A stretch of DNA of 64,000 nt from Erythroxylum novogranatense (lineage: Eukaryota; Streptophyta; Magnoliopsida; Malpighiales; Erythroxylaceae): positions 17,669,620 through 17,733,619 of the forward strand of contig CM057235.1 of the NCBI GenBank assembly GCA_029891385.1, given 5' to 3'. The position numbers and the translations under genes were made by a program. Under the pieces are notes generated by a model. It had not been told where the DNA came from. It searched no databases and was given only the letters and a program-made list of their open reading frames with translations. The stretch's first letter is position 1. Each line of letters begins with the position of its first letter. Of the stretch, positions 22,306 to 33,736 are shown piece after piece.

Positions 22306-23442
22306 TGTTAAGTCAAAATGACTTTACAGTAATGATTTTGATGAAGTACAAATAACGAAAGATGAAAATCGATGTGTTTAAAAGGCGATTTAAAAGAGAA
22401 AATGCATTTATAGATGAAAAGCAGATTGGCGATTGAAAAACAGATAAAAGAATGAAAAGCAGACGGAGATTGAAAAACAGATAAAAGAATGAAAAGCATA
22501 CGAAAGGAGAAAAACAGACGATAGATGAAAAGTAGACAGAGATTGAAAAACAGACGAAAGAATGAAAAGTAGACGAAAGGAGAAAAATGTATTTAAAGTC
22601 AAAAGCGATTTGAAGCCAAAAGGCATTTAAAGCCAAAAGCGATTTAAATCAAAAAGCGGATGAAAGCCAAAAGCGCATTTAAAGCCAAAAGCGCATTTTA
22701 AACCAAAAACAAACGAAAGAAAAAGCAGACGGAAGCAAATCACGTCTGAATCAAGAATCAGTTTGATTTAGTTACAGAACTCAACTGAATAACCGTTTCT
22801 TTCAAGAATCAAGAAGCAAGATTCAAGATTCAAGAAGCAGTTGCAAATAAAGGTTATAAATATGAGTCGAAGTCGAAGATTGCAAAGTTACAGACATATA
22901 CATTACATAAACATACGCGCATGCAACAATTGTTTCAAAGCTTACTTGAGGGTTTATTGTGTAAATAGCTAGAGCTATCTTACTGTAACAAAGCTCAAAC
23001 ATCTTTCTGTAAGAAAGTAGTATAGATAGCCTGTAGAGGCTAAAAGTAAAAGAATATTGACTGTAAAGAGACCTGGAGAGGCTCAGAAAGAAAGAATACT
23101 TGTAAAGTTGTTGAGAGATAATGAAATCTCAGAAAGACATCTGAGGACTGGACGTAGCCCACGGTTTGGGGTGAACCAGTATAAAAATTACTGTGTCAAC
23201 TTCTCTCTATCCTTATCTCTCTTATCGTTCAAAGTTTCGACTTTACTTAGTTTTCAAACAAGTTTTCAAAAAATACGATTAACTTTGATTTGCAGTAGTT
23301 CTTGTGGAAAGAACAAATTTTTCTTTTGACAAAACGATTTTGAAGGTTTTTTTAAAAAAGGGGAAATACACAATTCAACCTCCCCTTCTTGTGCATTTAT
23401 ACATCGTATAATAAGCATTGTAACAACGTGTGATTCACTTCA
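22306..23442 (+). repeat. 3' LTR of Sire-1
   Basis: It begins TGTTAAGTCAAAATGACTTT and ends GTGATTCACTTCA, directly followed by the target duplication GAAGT. Its minisatellite (about 22350-22740) uses the same ACGAAAG/AAAAGCAGACG words as the 5' LTR but adds different units, including AAAGCGATTTAAA and AAAGCGCATTTAAAG. The rest aligns with the 5' LTR. Confidence 0.9.
22350..22740. repeat. Minisatellite in the Sire-1 3' LTR
   Basis: Short purine-rich units (GAAAAGCAGACGGAGATT, AAAAGCGATTTAAAG, GCCAAAAGCGCATTTAAA) are repeated irregularly. The unit order and several unit types differ from the 5' LTR array at 13630-13945, although both LTRs must have been identical at insertion. Confidence 0.8.
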
Positions 23443-24605
23443 GAAGTGTATATGAGGTTACCACCTGGGTTTACTGCTTCCTCTTATGAAAAAGCTTTCC
23501 ATCTTTGGAAATCTTTATATGATCTTCGTCAAGTGCCTCATAATTGGTTTACAAAGTTGGTTACTTCTCTTCAAGACTATGGTTTCTATCAAACTTATGA
23601 TGACAACTCTCTTTTTTCCATGCATCGAGGAGGTGATAACTTGTGTGTTCTGGTACATGTTGATGATATAGTCACTGTAGGCAGTAATCCTAATGTTGAT
23701 AATGATTTTAAAGTCTACCTTAGCTGTTGTTTATATATGAAGGATCTTGCTAAATTGAAATATTTTATTGGCATCAAAGTTAAACAGAATTCTAATGGTA
23801 TTTTTCTTTGTCAACATAAATATACCCTTCATATTGTTACTGAAGCAAGACTTCTCAGTGCCAAACCTGCTAGTTTTTGGATTAAGCAATTGGCCCTTGC
23901 CTATAGTCCGCTAATGACTGACCCGACACCATATCGTTGACTAATTAGTTGATTAATCTATTTAACTATCATATGGCCTAAGCTTAGCTACTGTGTACCT
24001 ATCTTGGATCAATTCATGCAAAGTCCATGTGTTGATCATTCGAAAGTAGCTCTTCATGTTCTACGTTATCTTAAGAGTAATCTTGGACAAGGCATTCTTG
24101 TACGAGCTGATGGTGACTTGCAGTTGTATGGTTAATATGAATCTGATTGGGCAAGTTGTCCATTGAGGCTACGGTCTTTAACTAGCTACTTTGTTCTACT
24201 TGGTCATTCACGCATTTCCTGGAAAATCAAGAAAGAACAAATTGTCTCACACTCCTCAACTGAAGCTGAGTATCATTCCATGGTGACCACTACTTGTGAA
24301 CTCACTTAACTTAAAACCTTAGTTCTAGCTCTCAGGGTCACCTATTCACAGCTTATACATTTGTTACGTGACAACAAAACGACTCTCTATATTGCCTTTA
24401 ATCCAGTATTTCATGAACGTACAAAACACAGTGAAGTTGATTTTCATTTAGTTATTGACAAATTAAAAACAGGTGAGATCATTACCTCTCGTGTTAGTTC
24501 TTTAAAGCAACTGGCGGATATCCTCATAAAAGCATAGGGTCAACAACAGTTCACGTATCTCACTTGCAAGTTAGGCATTTGCAATTTACATGGTCCAACT
24601 TGAGA
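23443..24605 (+). pseudogene. Ty1/copia relic C, RT and RNase H end
   Basis: This is the continuation of relic C after the Sire-1 insertion. The first part (23446-23940) is open for 164 codons, with YMRLPPGF, FHLWKSLYDLRQ, the catalytic box HVDDIVTVGS and YFIGIKV. After a stop at 23938 the RNase H region is readable in pieces (VALHVLRYLKSNLGQG, SHSSTEAEYHSM, LADILIKA) with stops in between. The coding part ends near 24603 with a KLGICNLHGPT block; a worn polypurine tract (TTGAGAGGAAAT) follows. No LTR could be recognised after it. Confidence 0.85.
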
Positions 24606-25097
24606 GGAAATATAAAGAGATATTGATATTTTGTACATATTTGTAATTAATTTATAATGAATATTTGAAGACATTTTTTTAAAAATTTCATCTTACTCTT
24701 TCAAAAAAATATGAATCATTATTCATAAAAAGTAATAGTCCAATAGAATATTTTCTTTAATTATTTTATTGACTTATTCAACCACTTCCATATTTATAAT
24801 AAATTTAATTATTAGCAATTGAGGTACCCTTAATAAAATAAATTGTATGTAACATTAAATATAGTAAATTTCTAATGAGATACTTTGGTAATTTCAATTA
24901 TACAATCATCAAAATAAAAACATCTACAAACATATAAGTAATATTTCATTCAAGATCCTCATTATCAAACTAATTTAGTAAAACTATTTTCTAATAAGCA
25001 CTTACATTTTTAAAGTATCATTACAATTTAATTTATGATATAAATTAATTTAGTCATAGAAGAGAAATATAAAATATGCTAATTTTATTATTCTACC
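24606..25097. other. AT-rich DNA, nothing recognised
   Basis: Very AT-rich; possibly the worn 3' LTR of copia relic C. With 46603-47008 it formed one continuous stretch before the gypsy D array inserted, because TAATG is duplicated at the two junctions. Confidence 0.5.
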
Positions 25098-25102
25098 TAA
25101 TG

Positions 25103-28100
25103 TGTAGCACCCCCATACCATAGGATATGTATCGGGACGCCCGTAGGTCATTCCGACACATACCCTACGATAAGGGTGCGCTACGAACAACCACTAACAC
25201 TCCACATGGCATCAAAATCATAAAGCATTTATATGAAATCCACTAATTTTTGAAACCATAATTTCTCATTTCATAACCTCAAAGCAAGAAATTTACACAA
25301 CCGGTGTGTTCTGATAATACTCCAAAAGAAAATCAAACAAAAGGCTAGCTAGGTCATCCCTCAAAAAGTGCCAGCTGACCGACCTGTGTGCCATGACTTC
25401 TCTTGCCAACTCAATCTACACGACAGGAAAAGTCCCTCTGGAGCTATAAGTCTACTCTCCGGTCCCTGAAAAATAATTTGCAATTTTGGGTGAGTTTATG
25501 AACTCAAATGAGGAACCATCATCAATGGTTCACCCAATTCATGCATATACATACATAACACATTCCACGCACAATTATCTCACCAAATCACATTTAGTCG
25601 CACCACATAATTTTCATACCAATCCAAAGAATCAATTCAAATGCACATGGAATGTGTATGAGACGCTTTTCAATTGATTACGTTGTTGTGATCGAAGCTG
25701 GCTGTCCCATTAAGGGCGCATTAAACGGTGAGCCATAGGCTCTGAATCACTATGGGCTCAAGGCCCAATCACGTTGAGCTTTAAGCTCTCGTTGGCTGCT
25801 CTGGTCACAACTGCCAATTACTGATCATGCAATTATGCATGAAGTGCATATGTCCAAATTAAACAACACCAACATCATATCAGATCCCAATTCAATAGGT
25901 ACACATAAATCTTGTACGGTAATCACATGCGACATTCTATATCAAATTTTCCATCCATGGGACCTTCGGTCCGCAATCCGAAACACAAACAAACACAATT
26001 TTCCCACCATTATTCTCCACGGGGTTCTAAGTGCGAATTATAAACACTTACTAACCGAGGAACCATCTAGGTTACTCACCTAATAACTTCCGAGCTAATC
26101 TCGGAAGTCTCGCAACGTCCGTGGGATGACGCTCCAACCGAGCCTCTATAACAATTAAAATAAGTAAACATTACCAACTGAATAGATAAAATACTAAACA
26201 ATGCACATGGAATAAGTAAACGTGTATAATGCATGCTCATGGCATTCCGGCCCTAATCCAAAATTTTCCCATAAAAAAAATCCGTCTAAAAATTAGAAAC
26301 CTATTGGCCGACGGCAGCGCAATTCGGACCTCTATAGGTCCCCAATTAAAAAAAAATGATTAAAGGCTCCGTTACCGGGGTCACGCTAATTTCCGTCCAA
26401 AATTCCCAATTTCTCACAAAATGAAATTAAATATTCAACGAATCCGATGCCTCAAGAATCGGGTCAATCGGACGTCGGACGGAAAAGAAATTGACAAAAG
26501 AAGCATGAAATCCCAAAGTATCAATTAATAAATAAAATAATAAAATAAATAAATAAAAATAAAAAACAAGGGTCAGCCTCGCTGACGCTCGTCTCGCCCA
26601 GGCTGACCTAATCGCCCTGTCAAGCTGAGGCGACGCGTCGCCTAGCTAGCGACGCAGTATATATCTGCCGGTCACTAGGGCGACGCCAACATTCTTAGCA
26701 CACAAATCAGAAAAATACAAACCATAGCTTGTTGGAAAGATAATGAAAAGCTCTACCATTCTCATGAAGACCATAAAAATCAATTTCACCCCTAAGGGTG
26801 TCAAAAATCCCTTCAAAGCTACTGCCTACTCAAATCCCATTAAAACAGAACAGTACATTGAAATTTCCATAACTCTCAGATTCTTCAGCCAAATATTACC
26901 ACATAAATATGCTCAATAAGTTCACAATGTCATCTACAGCTTTCATGAACAACCCAAAATCAAATTCCATTGCTAAACAAGTCAATTAATTCACTCAATG
27001 TTGCTGTCCCTAAAATCATTCAATTTGAGCAGTAAACTTATAACAAGCATAACTCCCTGTACACAAGTCAGAAAAATCTGAACTTTATACCCCTGAAAAG
27101 ATAAATCCTCAAACTTCAATGTTCATGAAGAACTCAATTTCCAATTTAATTTCTAACCATTTCAAAACTGTCATGCAAGTTACTGCCATGATCAGCAATT
27201 CCTAACCTAATGCAGGATCAGTTTTTACAAAATCATAACTCCCAACTCTGACCCCTAAAAATTAGATGCCATATCTCATTTTCAAAATAATTTCTTCCTC
27301 TTCAACTTTGCAGAAGATCACTCACAACAATTCAGTCAACAAAAATTGGTAAAATTGCTCCCAAGCAGAAAGCTCACAAATCAGACACTTAAGCTAGGTT
27401 TCATCAACATGCCCAAAACCAGTCCATAGGAATCAGTTCATATCTCCCAATATACAACTCGAAAATTAGCAAGATCAGTGGCAATGGAAAGCTAACTCAA
27501 TATGCCTCAACTTCCATGAAGACCATTTTTCCTAGTTCCCTACCAATTAATTTAGAAAAAACAGCAAAGCTCATAGGGTATGGTTTCGGTTACTGTTCAC
27601 AGGCAATAAAACAGTAACTTTCCATGCCAAATTTCAACCTATTAGAGTTACAATTTGACAACACCTATTTCACACAAAAATGTACCTAACATCCCAAAGT
27701 TTAAGAGGCCACAAACCTCACCTCATTTTCATTTCTATACAATGAGTTATGAATAAAACAGTACAGTAGGTCAAAATCCATTTCCAGCTTTACTTTTCCA
27801 ATACACTTCCTATCATGCCAATTCAAATTCTACTACCATAAGCATCTCACTTGGACACAAAATCAGTCCCTAGATCATTCCTACATTCACTAGGAATACC
27901 TACATAAGTTGGCAGCAATAATTCCTCAATTCCTATGCACAATTCATCATCAACATGCAATTACAATCAAGCTAAAAACACTACAATCATACAACTTTCA
28001 AGTCATACTTAAACTTAGTCTTAAACCCAACAATTTAAACACTACTTGGCATCAAAGTAAGGCTTCAATAATCATAATAAATGCATCAAAATTCCCATGA

Positions 28101-29150
28101 AATGTATCTCTCCACCATGATTCATTAAATGCATAATTAAAACTAACAAAACAACTTACCTACTTAAGCTTCCAATTTTCCACTCTTTCAATCTTTCAAT
28201 TCTCTTCACTTCTTTCTTTCCTATTCTTTCTAACCACTTCTTCTAACCCCATGCAAGTAGCTCATCACCATGGCAAGAACACAACTTGGTTGCATGAAGG
28301 AAAGCTTGAGTTTGGAAGAAGAATTTATTTTAAAGGAGGAAAATGGATGGAGAGGAGAAGAAGCAATGTAGATTTCGGATGGTGATGAGAAACAAACCAA
28401 CAACTCATCTTTTTATCCCTTTTTAAGAGAGCAACCGAAAATTCTAGGCTATGGCCAAGTCATCCTTAAGCATTAAATGCTTAGGTCAAATAATCAAATG
28501 TGGAAAAGTCAAAACCAATCAAAATTTCTTTTGACAAAAGTAAAACCAAGACCAAAACAATGCAATCCCATTTTCGGTTCCACTAGTTTTAAGGGTCCAA
28601 TTATGGATCCCTTCAAGGTAAATACTAGGATAGATCCAAAAATCAGTAGAAATTCAATCGGTTCGCCAATTGGCAATTTTTTTCCGGTCCGGAAATTTCC
28701 GGGAATTTCCCCGAATCATTTTTTTGAAAATTACCTAAATTGCCCAAAATTGTAAATCATAAGACAGTCCACTCCCAATAATTTTTTAAACACGAAAACC
28801 ACACTTTCACGACAAAAACACTTTTAGGCCATGTACCGACGATTTTGCCGGTCTGGGACTTTTCTCCGGATAATTCCAGAAAAATTCTCATAAATCCCTA
28901 AAAATGTAAAACACTCTATGGCGCACTCCAAATAATTTTTCAAATACAACTTTCATATCAATTTCACAAAAGATCCCAATTCGACACTTATGCCGGAAAT
29001 GTCATGAATGCATGTATACCATGTGCATGTGCAAAACAATCATCAGTTATAGAGGCTATATAATGTATGTTCATGCCGAGTTATAATTCAAGTCTCCTAA
29101 CCCGTCCCAAATTACTAATAAACCTTTTCTATGGGAGATGGGATGTTACA
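25103..29150 (-). repeat. LTR D-1 (3' LTR of the left unit)
   Basis: This LTR is about 4.05 kb. The middle 2 kb (26700-28900) is almost identical to the other two LTRs. The GC-rich hairpin block at 26575-26690 is shortened and scrambled relative to D-2 and D-3. On the minus strand a GTAAGT-type splice donor (plus-strand ACTTAC at 28154-28159) follows a TATA-like element (GGGATAAAAAGATG, plus strand about 28405-28420). Small plus-strand ORFs here recur in the other LTRs only because the LTRs are copies. Confidence 0.9.
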
Positions 29151-29168
29151 ATTCTCCCCTCCTAATAA
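29151..29168 (-). promoter_or_regulatory. Polypurine tract, left D unit
   Basis: On the minus strand ATTAGGAGGGGAGAAT abuts the LTR start TGTAACATCC. The equivalent in the right unit is at 37877-37892. Confidence 0.75.
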
Positions 29169-32100
29169 AAATTTCATCCCCGAAATTCTTACCTGGTTGA
29201 TCGAAAAGATGAGGATACTGTCTCCTCATATGCTCCTCGGTCTCCCAGGTAGCCTCCTCAGTCGAGTGGTTCCTCCAGAGAACCTTCACCAGTGGAATAC
29301 TCTTATTCCTCAACTGTTTCACCTGTGTCCCGACAATCAGACGGCCTCTACATAACTCAAATTACTCGATACCTCAATCTCTGAGCCAGTATCACATGTG
29401 TCTGGATCTGACCGATATCTACGGAGCATACTCACATGGAAGACGCCATGCAACCGAGACATCTCACTCGGTAAAGCTAGCTTTGAGGCCAAAGGTCCTA
29501 TCCTCTCGGTGATCTCATATGGACCAATGTACCTAGGGCTTAACTTACCCTTTTCCCAAATCTCAAGACACCACGCCACGGTGACACTCGTAAGAACACT
29601 CTATCGCCTACATTGTACTCAATGTCCCTCCTATCTTGATCCACATAGCTCTTCCGCTCATCCCGAGTTTGCTTTGATGCGACTTGAATCAGTTTCACCT
29701 TATCTACAAGATCCCGAATCAGCCAGACCTCAATCATCCTCACACCCTCTTCATCCCAATACAAAGGCGATCTACACGGTGCGCCATACAAGGCCTCATA
29801 TGGTGCCATCCCGATGCTACTATGATAATGATTGTTGTATGCAAACTCAATCGAGCTAAATATTGATCCCATGCTCCTCGAACTCCAACACACAAGCCCA
29901 AGCATATCCTCAACAGTCTTAATCGCCCTCTCACTCGCCCATCATGTTCGAGGATGAAACGCAGATCAAGTTCACCTTAGTACCCATAGCGATCGCAAAC
30001 TCGCGTAACCTCGAGTAAATCTGGGATCCCATCCGACACTATCGACATCGGGACCCCATGCAGCCTCACTATCTCCGCCACATACTTCGGGCCAACCGAT
30101 CCATGGTATTGTTCTCCCATCGACAAGAAATGGGCCGATTTAATCAATCGATCCACTATGACCCAGATAGCATCATGCTGCCTCGGCCTCCTAGGCAAAC
30201 CCATAATGAAATCCATGGTAATTCGCTCCCATTTCCACTCCGGAATGGGCAACGAATGAAGCTTCCCCTTCGAGCCCGGTGCTCACCTTAACTCTTGGGC
30301 ACGTCAAACATCTAGATACAAATTCGCCATTTGCTTTTTCATGCCAGCCACCGTAAATGTTGCTTAAGAGTGTTATACATCTTGGTAGTACCGGATGCAT
30401 AGCATATGTGGCCATATCGCCTCCTCCAATATCTCTCTCCTCAAGTCATCCACATCGAGCACACAAAGCCTCATCTCAACCACAAAGTCTCATCTCTCAC
30501 ATCAAACTCGTAACTCAATCGCCTTTTACCTTCTCAATCGGTCTCACCATAACAGATCCTTTTCCGAACTCTCCGATCCTCGCCCAAGAGCATCGGTCTC
30601 GATGTCAAAGTAGCCAATAAGACTCCATCCCGCCCAGAGTCATCCGAACATTCAAAGCCCTCACCAATCAAATTAGGCAACCTCATTGCACGAATCTGAG
30701 CCGCACTAGTATGTGACTTCCTACCGAGCATCTGCCACCACATTAGCTTTCCTAGGGTGATACTCGATAGTACAGTCATAGTCTTTCAACAACTCAAGCA
30801 ATCTCCTCTGTCTCAAATTCAACTCTCTCTCGCTCAAGAATATTTCAAACTCTTATGGTCGGTGAAGATCTGGAAAGTCTCACCATACAGGTAATGCCTC
30901 CAAATCTTCAAAGAAAACACTACCTGCAGCTAACTCCAAATCATGAACAGGATAATTTACCTCGTGAGACCTCAACTGCCTCGAGGCATAGGCAATGACT
31001 CTACCGTGCGGCATCGAACACACCCCAATCCCTGATGCGATGCATCATCAGATACCTCAAATCCTCCAATCCCAGATGGAATAGTCAACACCGGTGCGAG
31101 AGTCAACCGATGTTTCACTCCTCAAAGCTCTTCCGACACTCCTCACCCATCCGAATGGCACATTCTTCCTCGGAAGTTTTGTCGAGGGCCGAGATCAAGG
31201 AAAACCCTCGACAAACCTCCGTAATATCCGTCCAATCCGAGGAAACTCCAATCTCAAACATTCCTAGGAGCTTCCCACTTCAGCACTGCCTCCACCTTAC
31301 TCGGATCCACCTGAATACCCTCTCCAGTCACTATATGCCCCAAAAAGATCACCTGATCCAGCCAAAATTCACATTTACTGAATTTGGCATACAACTGTCT
31401 CTCCCTCATGGTCTGCAACACAATCCTCAAATGCTCACTATGCTCCAGTCTGTTCCTCGAATACACTAAAATGTCATCAATAAACACAATAACAAACTGA
31501 TCCAGGTAGGGCTGAAATACCTTATTCATCAAGGCCATGAAGGCTTCCGGCATTAGTTAACCCAAACGGCATCACTAAAACTCAAAATGCCCGTACTCGC
31601 TCTCAAGGCACTCTTAGGCACATTGGCCTCTGCAATCTTCAATGATAGTACCACGACCTCGGATCCAACTTAGTGAACACCGAGCTCCTCGCAATCGATC
31701 AAATAAGTCATCGATCCTAGGCAAGGGATACTTATTCTTCATCGTCACCCGATTCAATCGCTCAGAATCGATCATGCACCTCAAAGTCCCATCATTTTCT
31801 TCACAAACAAAACTGGAGCTCCCCATGGTGAAACACTAGGTCTGATAAAGCCCTTCTCCAACAACTCCTGTGAGCCTTAAGCTCCCTCAGTTCCACAGGT
31901 GCCATCCTATATGGAGGTATAGATATAGGAGCGTGACTGAACGAGGTCAATAGTGAACTCGCCTCCGATCCGTGGCAGAAACCCAGAACTCATCAGAAAC
32001 ACATCTGAAATTCCCTAACCACGGAATATCCTCAAGCCTCTGCTCAACTCGTGTCAACCACATGAGCCGATATGCTTCCAGACCTCCGCATCAATCTCGT

Positions 32101-32600
32101 GGCACTAAGGAAAGAGATCATCCGGCCGGTACTTGCTGACTAACTCCTCTAACATCGCTTCTAGTGACCAGAGACTCTAAACAACCTCCTTGGTATAGCA
32201 GTCCATAATAGCCCTATGGGCCGTCGGCCATCCATCCCGTAATCACATCGATCTCTCGGAGGCAACACTATAAGGTTCGCCAACACCGCTGATCAATCTG
32301 GATCAAGCATCCCTATGAACCTCTCCCAATGCAAGAGTAGTACCTAAAGGTGTACTCACCTCTAGCCCATACAATAACATCTCCCGATCCCCATGCAATC
32401 TACATGCCATATGAGGTGCAATAAAGAATGTGTGGATCCAGATCCAAGAATGCAAACGCCTCAAAATCGAAAATAAGGAGCATACCAAATACTACATCGG
32501 GAATCTGGGCCTCCTCTTTCGTCATGGCATATACTCGGCTCGGGGCGTGGTCGATCGCCCGACCTCAATCCGCCTAAAGGATCCTCGGCTCTACCTCGGC
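29151..32600 (-). pseudogene. gypsy D pol, left internal copy
   Basis: Read from right to left. The protease active-site region is near 32430 (a D-P-G-S-T-H-S-F motif, frame-shifted). RT runs from about 31920 to 31250, with [12 protein letters not shown] and the catalytic [10 protein letters not shown]. RNase H covers about 31250-30770, integrase about 30480-29600 ([43 protein letters not shown]), and the C-terminal GPYEITERIGPLA and VFHVSMLRRYRSDP blocks with the start of a chromodomain-like tail lie in 29579-29160. Many small frame changes break it. Most lie at positions where the right copy has an intact CAG or CTG, so some may be sequence errors rather than mutations. Confidence 0.85.
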
Positions 32601-33690
32601 CTCTACCTCGGCCCTCTGTCTTGATCCACGCCGGATCCACCCACTACTACTCACAGATCAGAGTACTACTCTCGGCTCGGCCACTACCAAAGAGATCGAG
32701 CTCCCAATGTAGTGGGCAATCCGAATCGATGATCCATGGAGCCGCATTTAAGGCAAGCTCCAATAATCGCCAACACTCTCAAAGTGCCTCTTCTCCACAA
32801 TGCTCATGAATGGAGGAATCGCCAAAACCTTCGCCATCGCCATCGCCATCGCCACGCCACTGTATAAATCTCCTCTCGTCCAAAACCCGACCGTCTCGAT
32901 CCTCCCAAGATCCAAGAAGGCCTCGCTCTGGCCGCTAAAACTCTTACCAGAGCTGCCCTCCCTGACTATCACTAACTCTCTTTCCTCTAGACCCTTGACC
33001 CATCTCTGCCTGTCTCTGCCTCACAATCTGCTCCACTCTCACAGCAGCAGCTCTCAACTCTATAAAGGAGCCCATATCAGATCGGGCCAATCCTGCACGG
33101 ATCTCCAGATTCACCCCATCTCAAACCTCGGCACCTATCCGCCTCAGAGAAACCACATGAGCAAAGATATCCCATCAACTCATTAAACCTAACCTCGTAC
33201 TGCCACCGCCATCCCACCCTCGCCTCGGCTCAAAACTCCTGCATCTTCATTTCCAAATACACCTTGGGCATATAATTGTCTCTAAAGCCCTCGTAAAATC
33301 GCCCGTGTCGATAAGCAAGGTCCGTGGTACTTGCCTTAATGCCTTCTACTATGTATAAGCGGGGCCCCGCGGAAGAGATATCACAGAATCGAACCTCTCA
33401 TCGTTTCGCAATCCATCCGATCAAGGACTCTCTCGTCCTCTCCAACCATCCTCACCTCGGTGAGTCTCATCTTGCCATAAGTTCATGTACCGCCACGCAA
33501 AGAAATCGTATCTCCTCTCCCATCTCACGGGACTCTAGGAGGTACCTCGGATCGAGGCACCGAGGACTCTCTACTAGCTCCAACAGATCCTCGTCAATTG
33601 GTTGATCAATCGATCACCAAATACGGATGACCTAAAACAAAACAAGAACTCGATCGGTTTAGCATTTCTCACAATAATTCAAGCCTAATT
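32601..33690 (-). pseudogene. gypsy D gag, left internal copy
   Basis: This is the nucleocapsid and capsid region next to the primer site. The capsid-type core (retrotransposon gag domain) lies in about 33420-33150 but is split between frames. The C-terminal half is basic, with a CGKRHFG-type block and a CLKCGSMDH knuckle (about 32730-32770), and carries a (GCCATC)n hexamer run on the plus strand at 32829-32850. Badly frame-shifted; identified by comparison with the better right copy. Confidence 0.7.
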
Positions 33691-33720
33691 ATGTACTAGT
33701 CCCAACAGATGCCAAACCAT

Positions 33721-33731
33721 GCTCGATACCA
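33721..33731 (-). promoter_or_regulatory. Primer binding site, left D unit
   Basis: Plus-strand GCTCGATACCA reads TGGTATCGAGC on the minus strand. The normal tRNA-iMet site and the right unit have TGGTATCAGAGC; here one base is missing exactly at the CAG. Confidence 0.8.
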
Positions 33732-33736
33732 CTTAA

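Larger units (their letters stand above)
13570..23442 (+). mobile_element. Complete Sirevirus-like Ty1/copia element (Sire-1)
   Basis: This is a full-length element of 9873 bp with two LTRs, a tRNA-iMet-type primer site, gag, pol in copia order (protease, integrase, RT, RNase H), an additional post-pol ORF and a polypurine tract. It is flanked by perfect 5-bp target duplications GAAGT (13565-13569 and 23443-23447) and splits the reverse transcriptase of copia relic C. The post-pol ORF and the long gag with a coiled-coil-like tail place it with Sireviruses (Maximus/SIRE group). The LTR pair has diverged and all ORFs carry stops, so it is not a recent copy. Confidence 0.9.
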
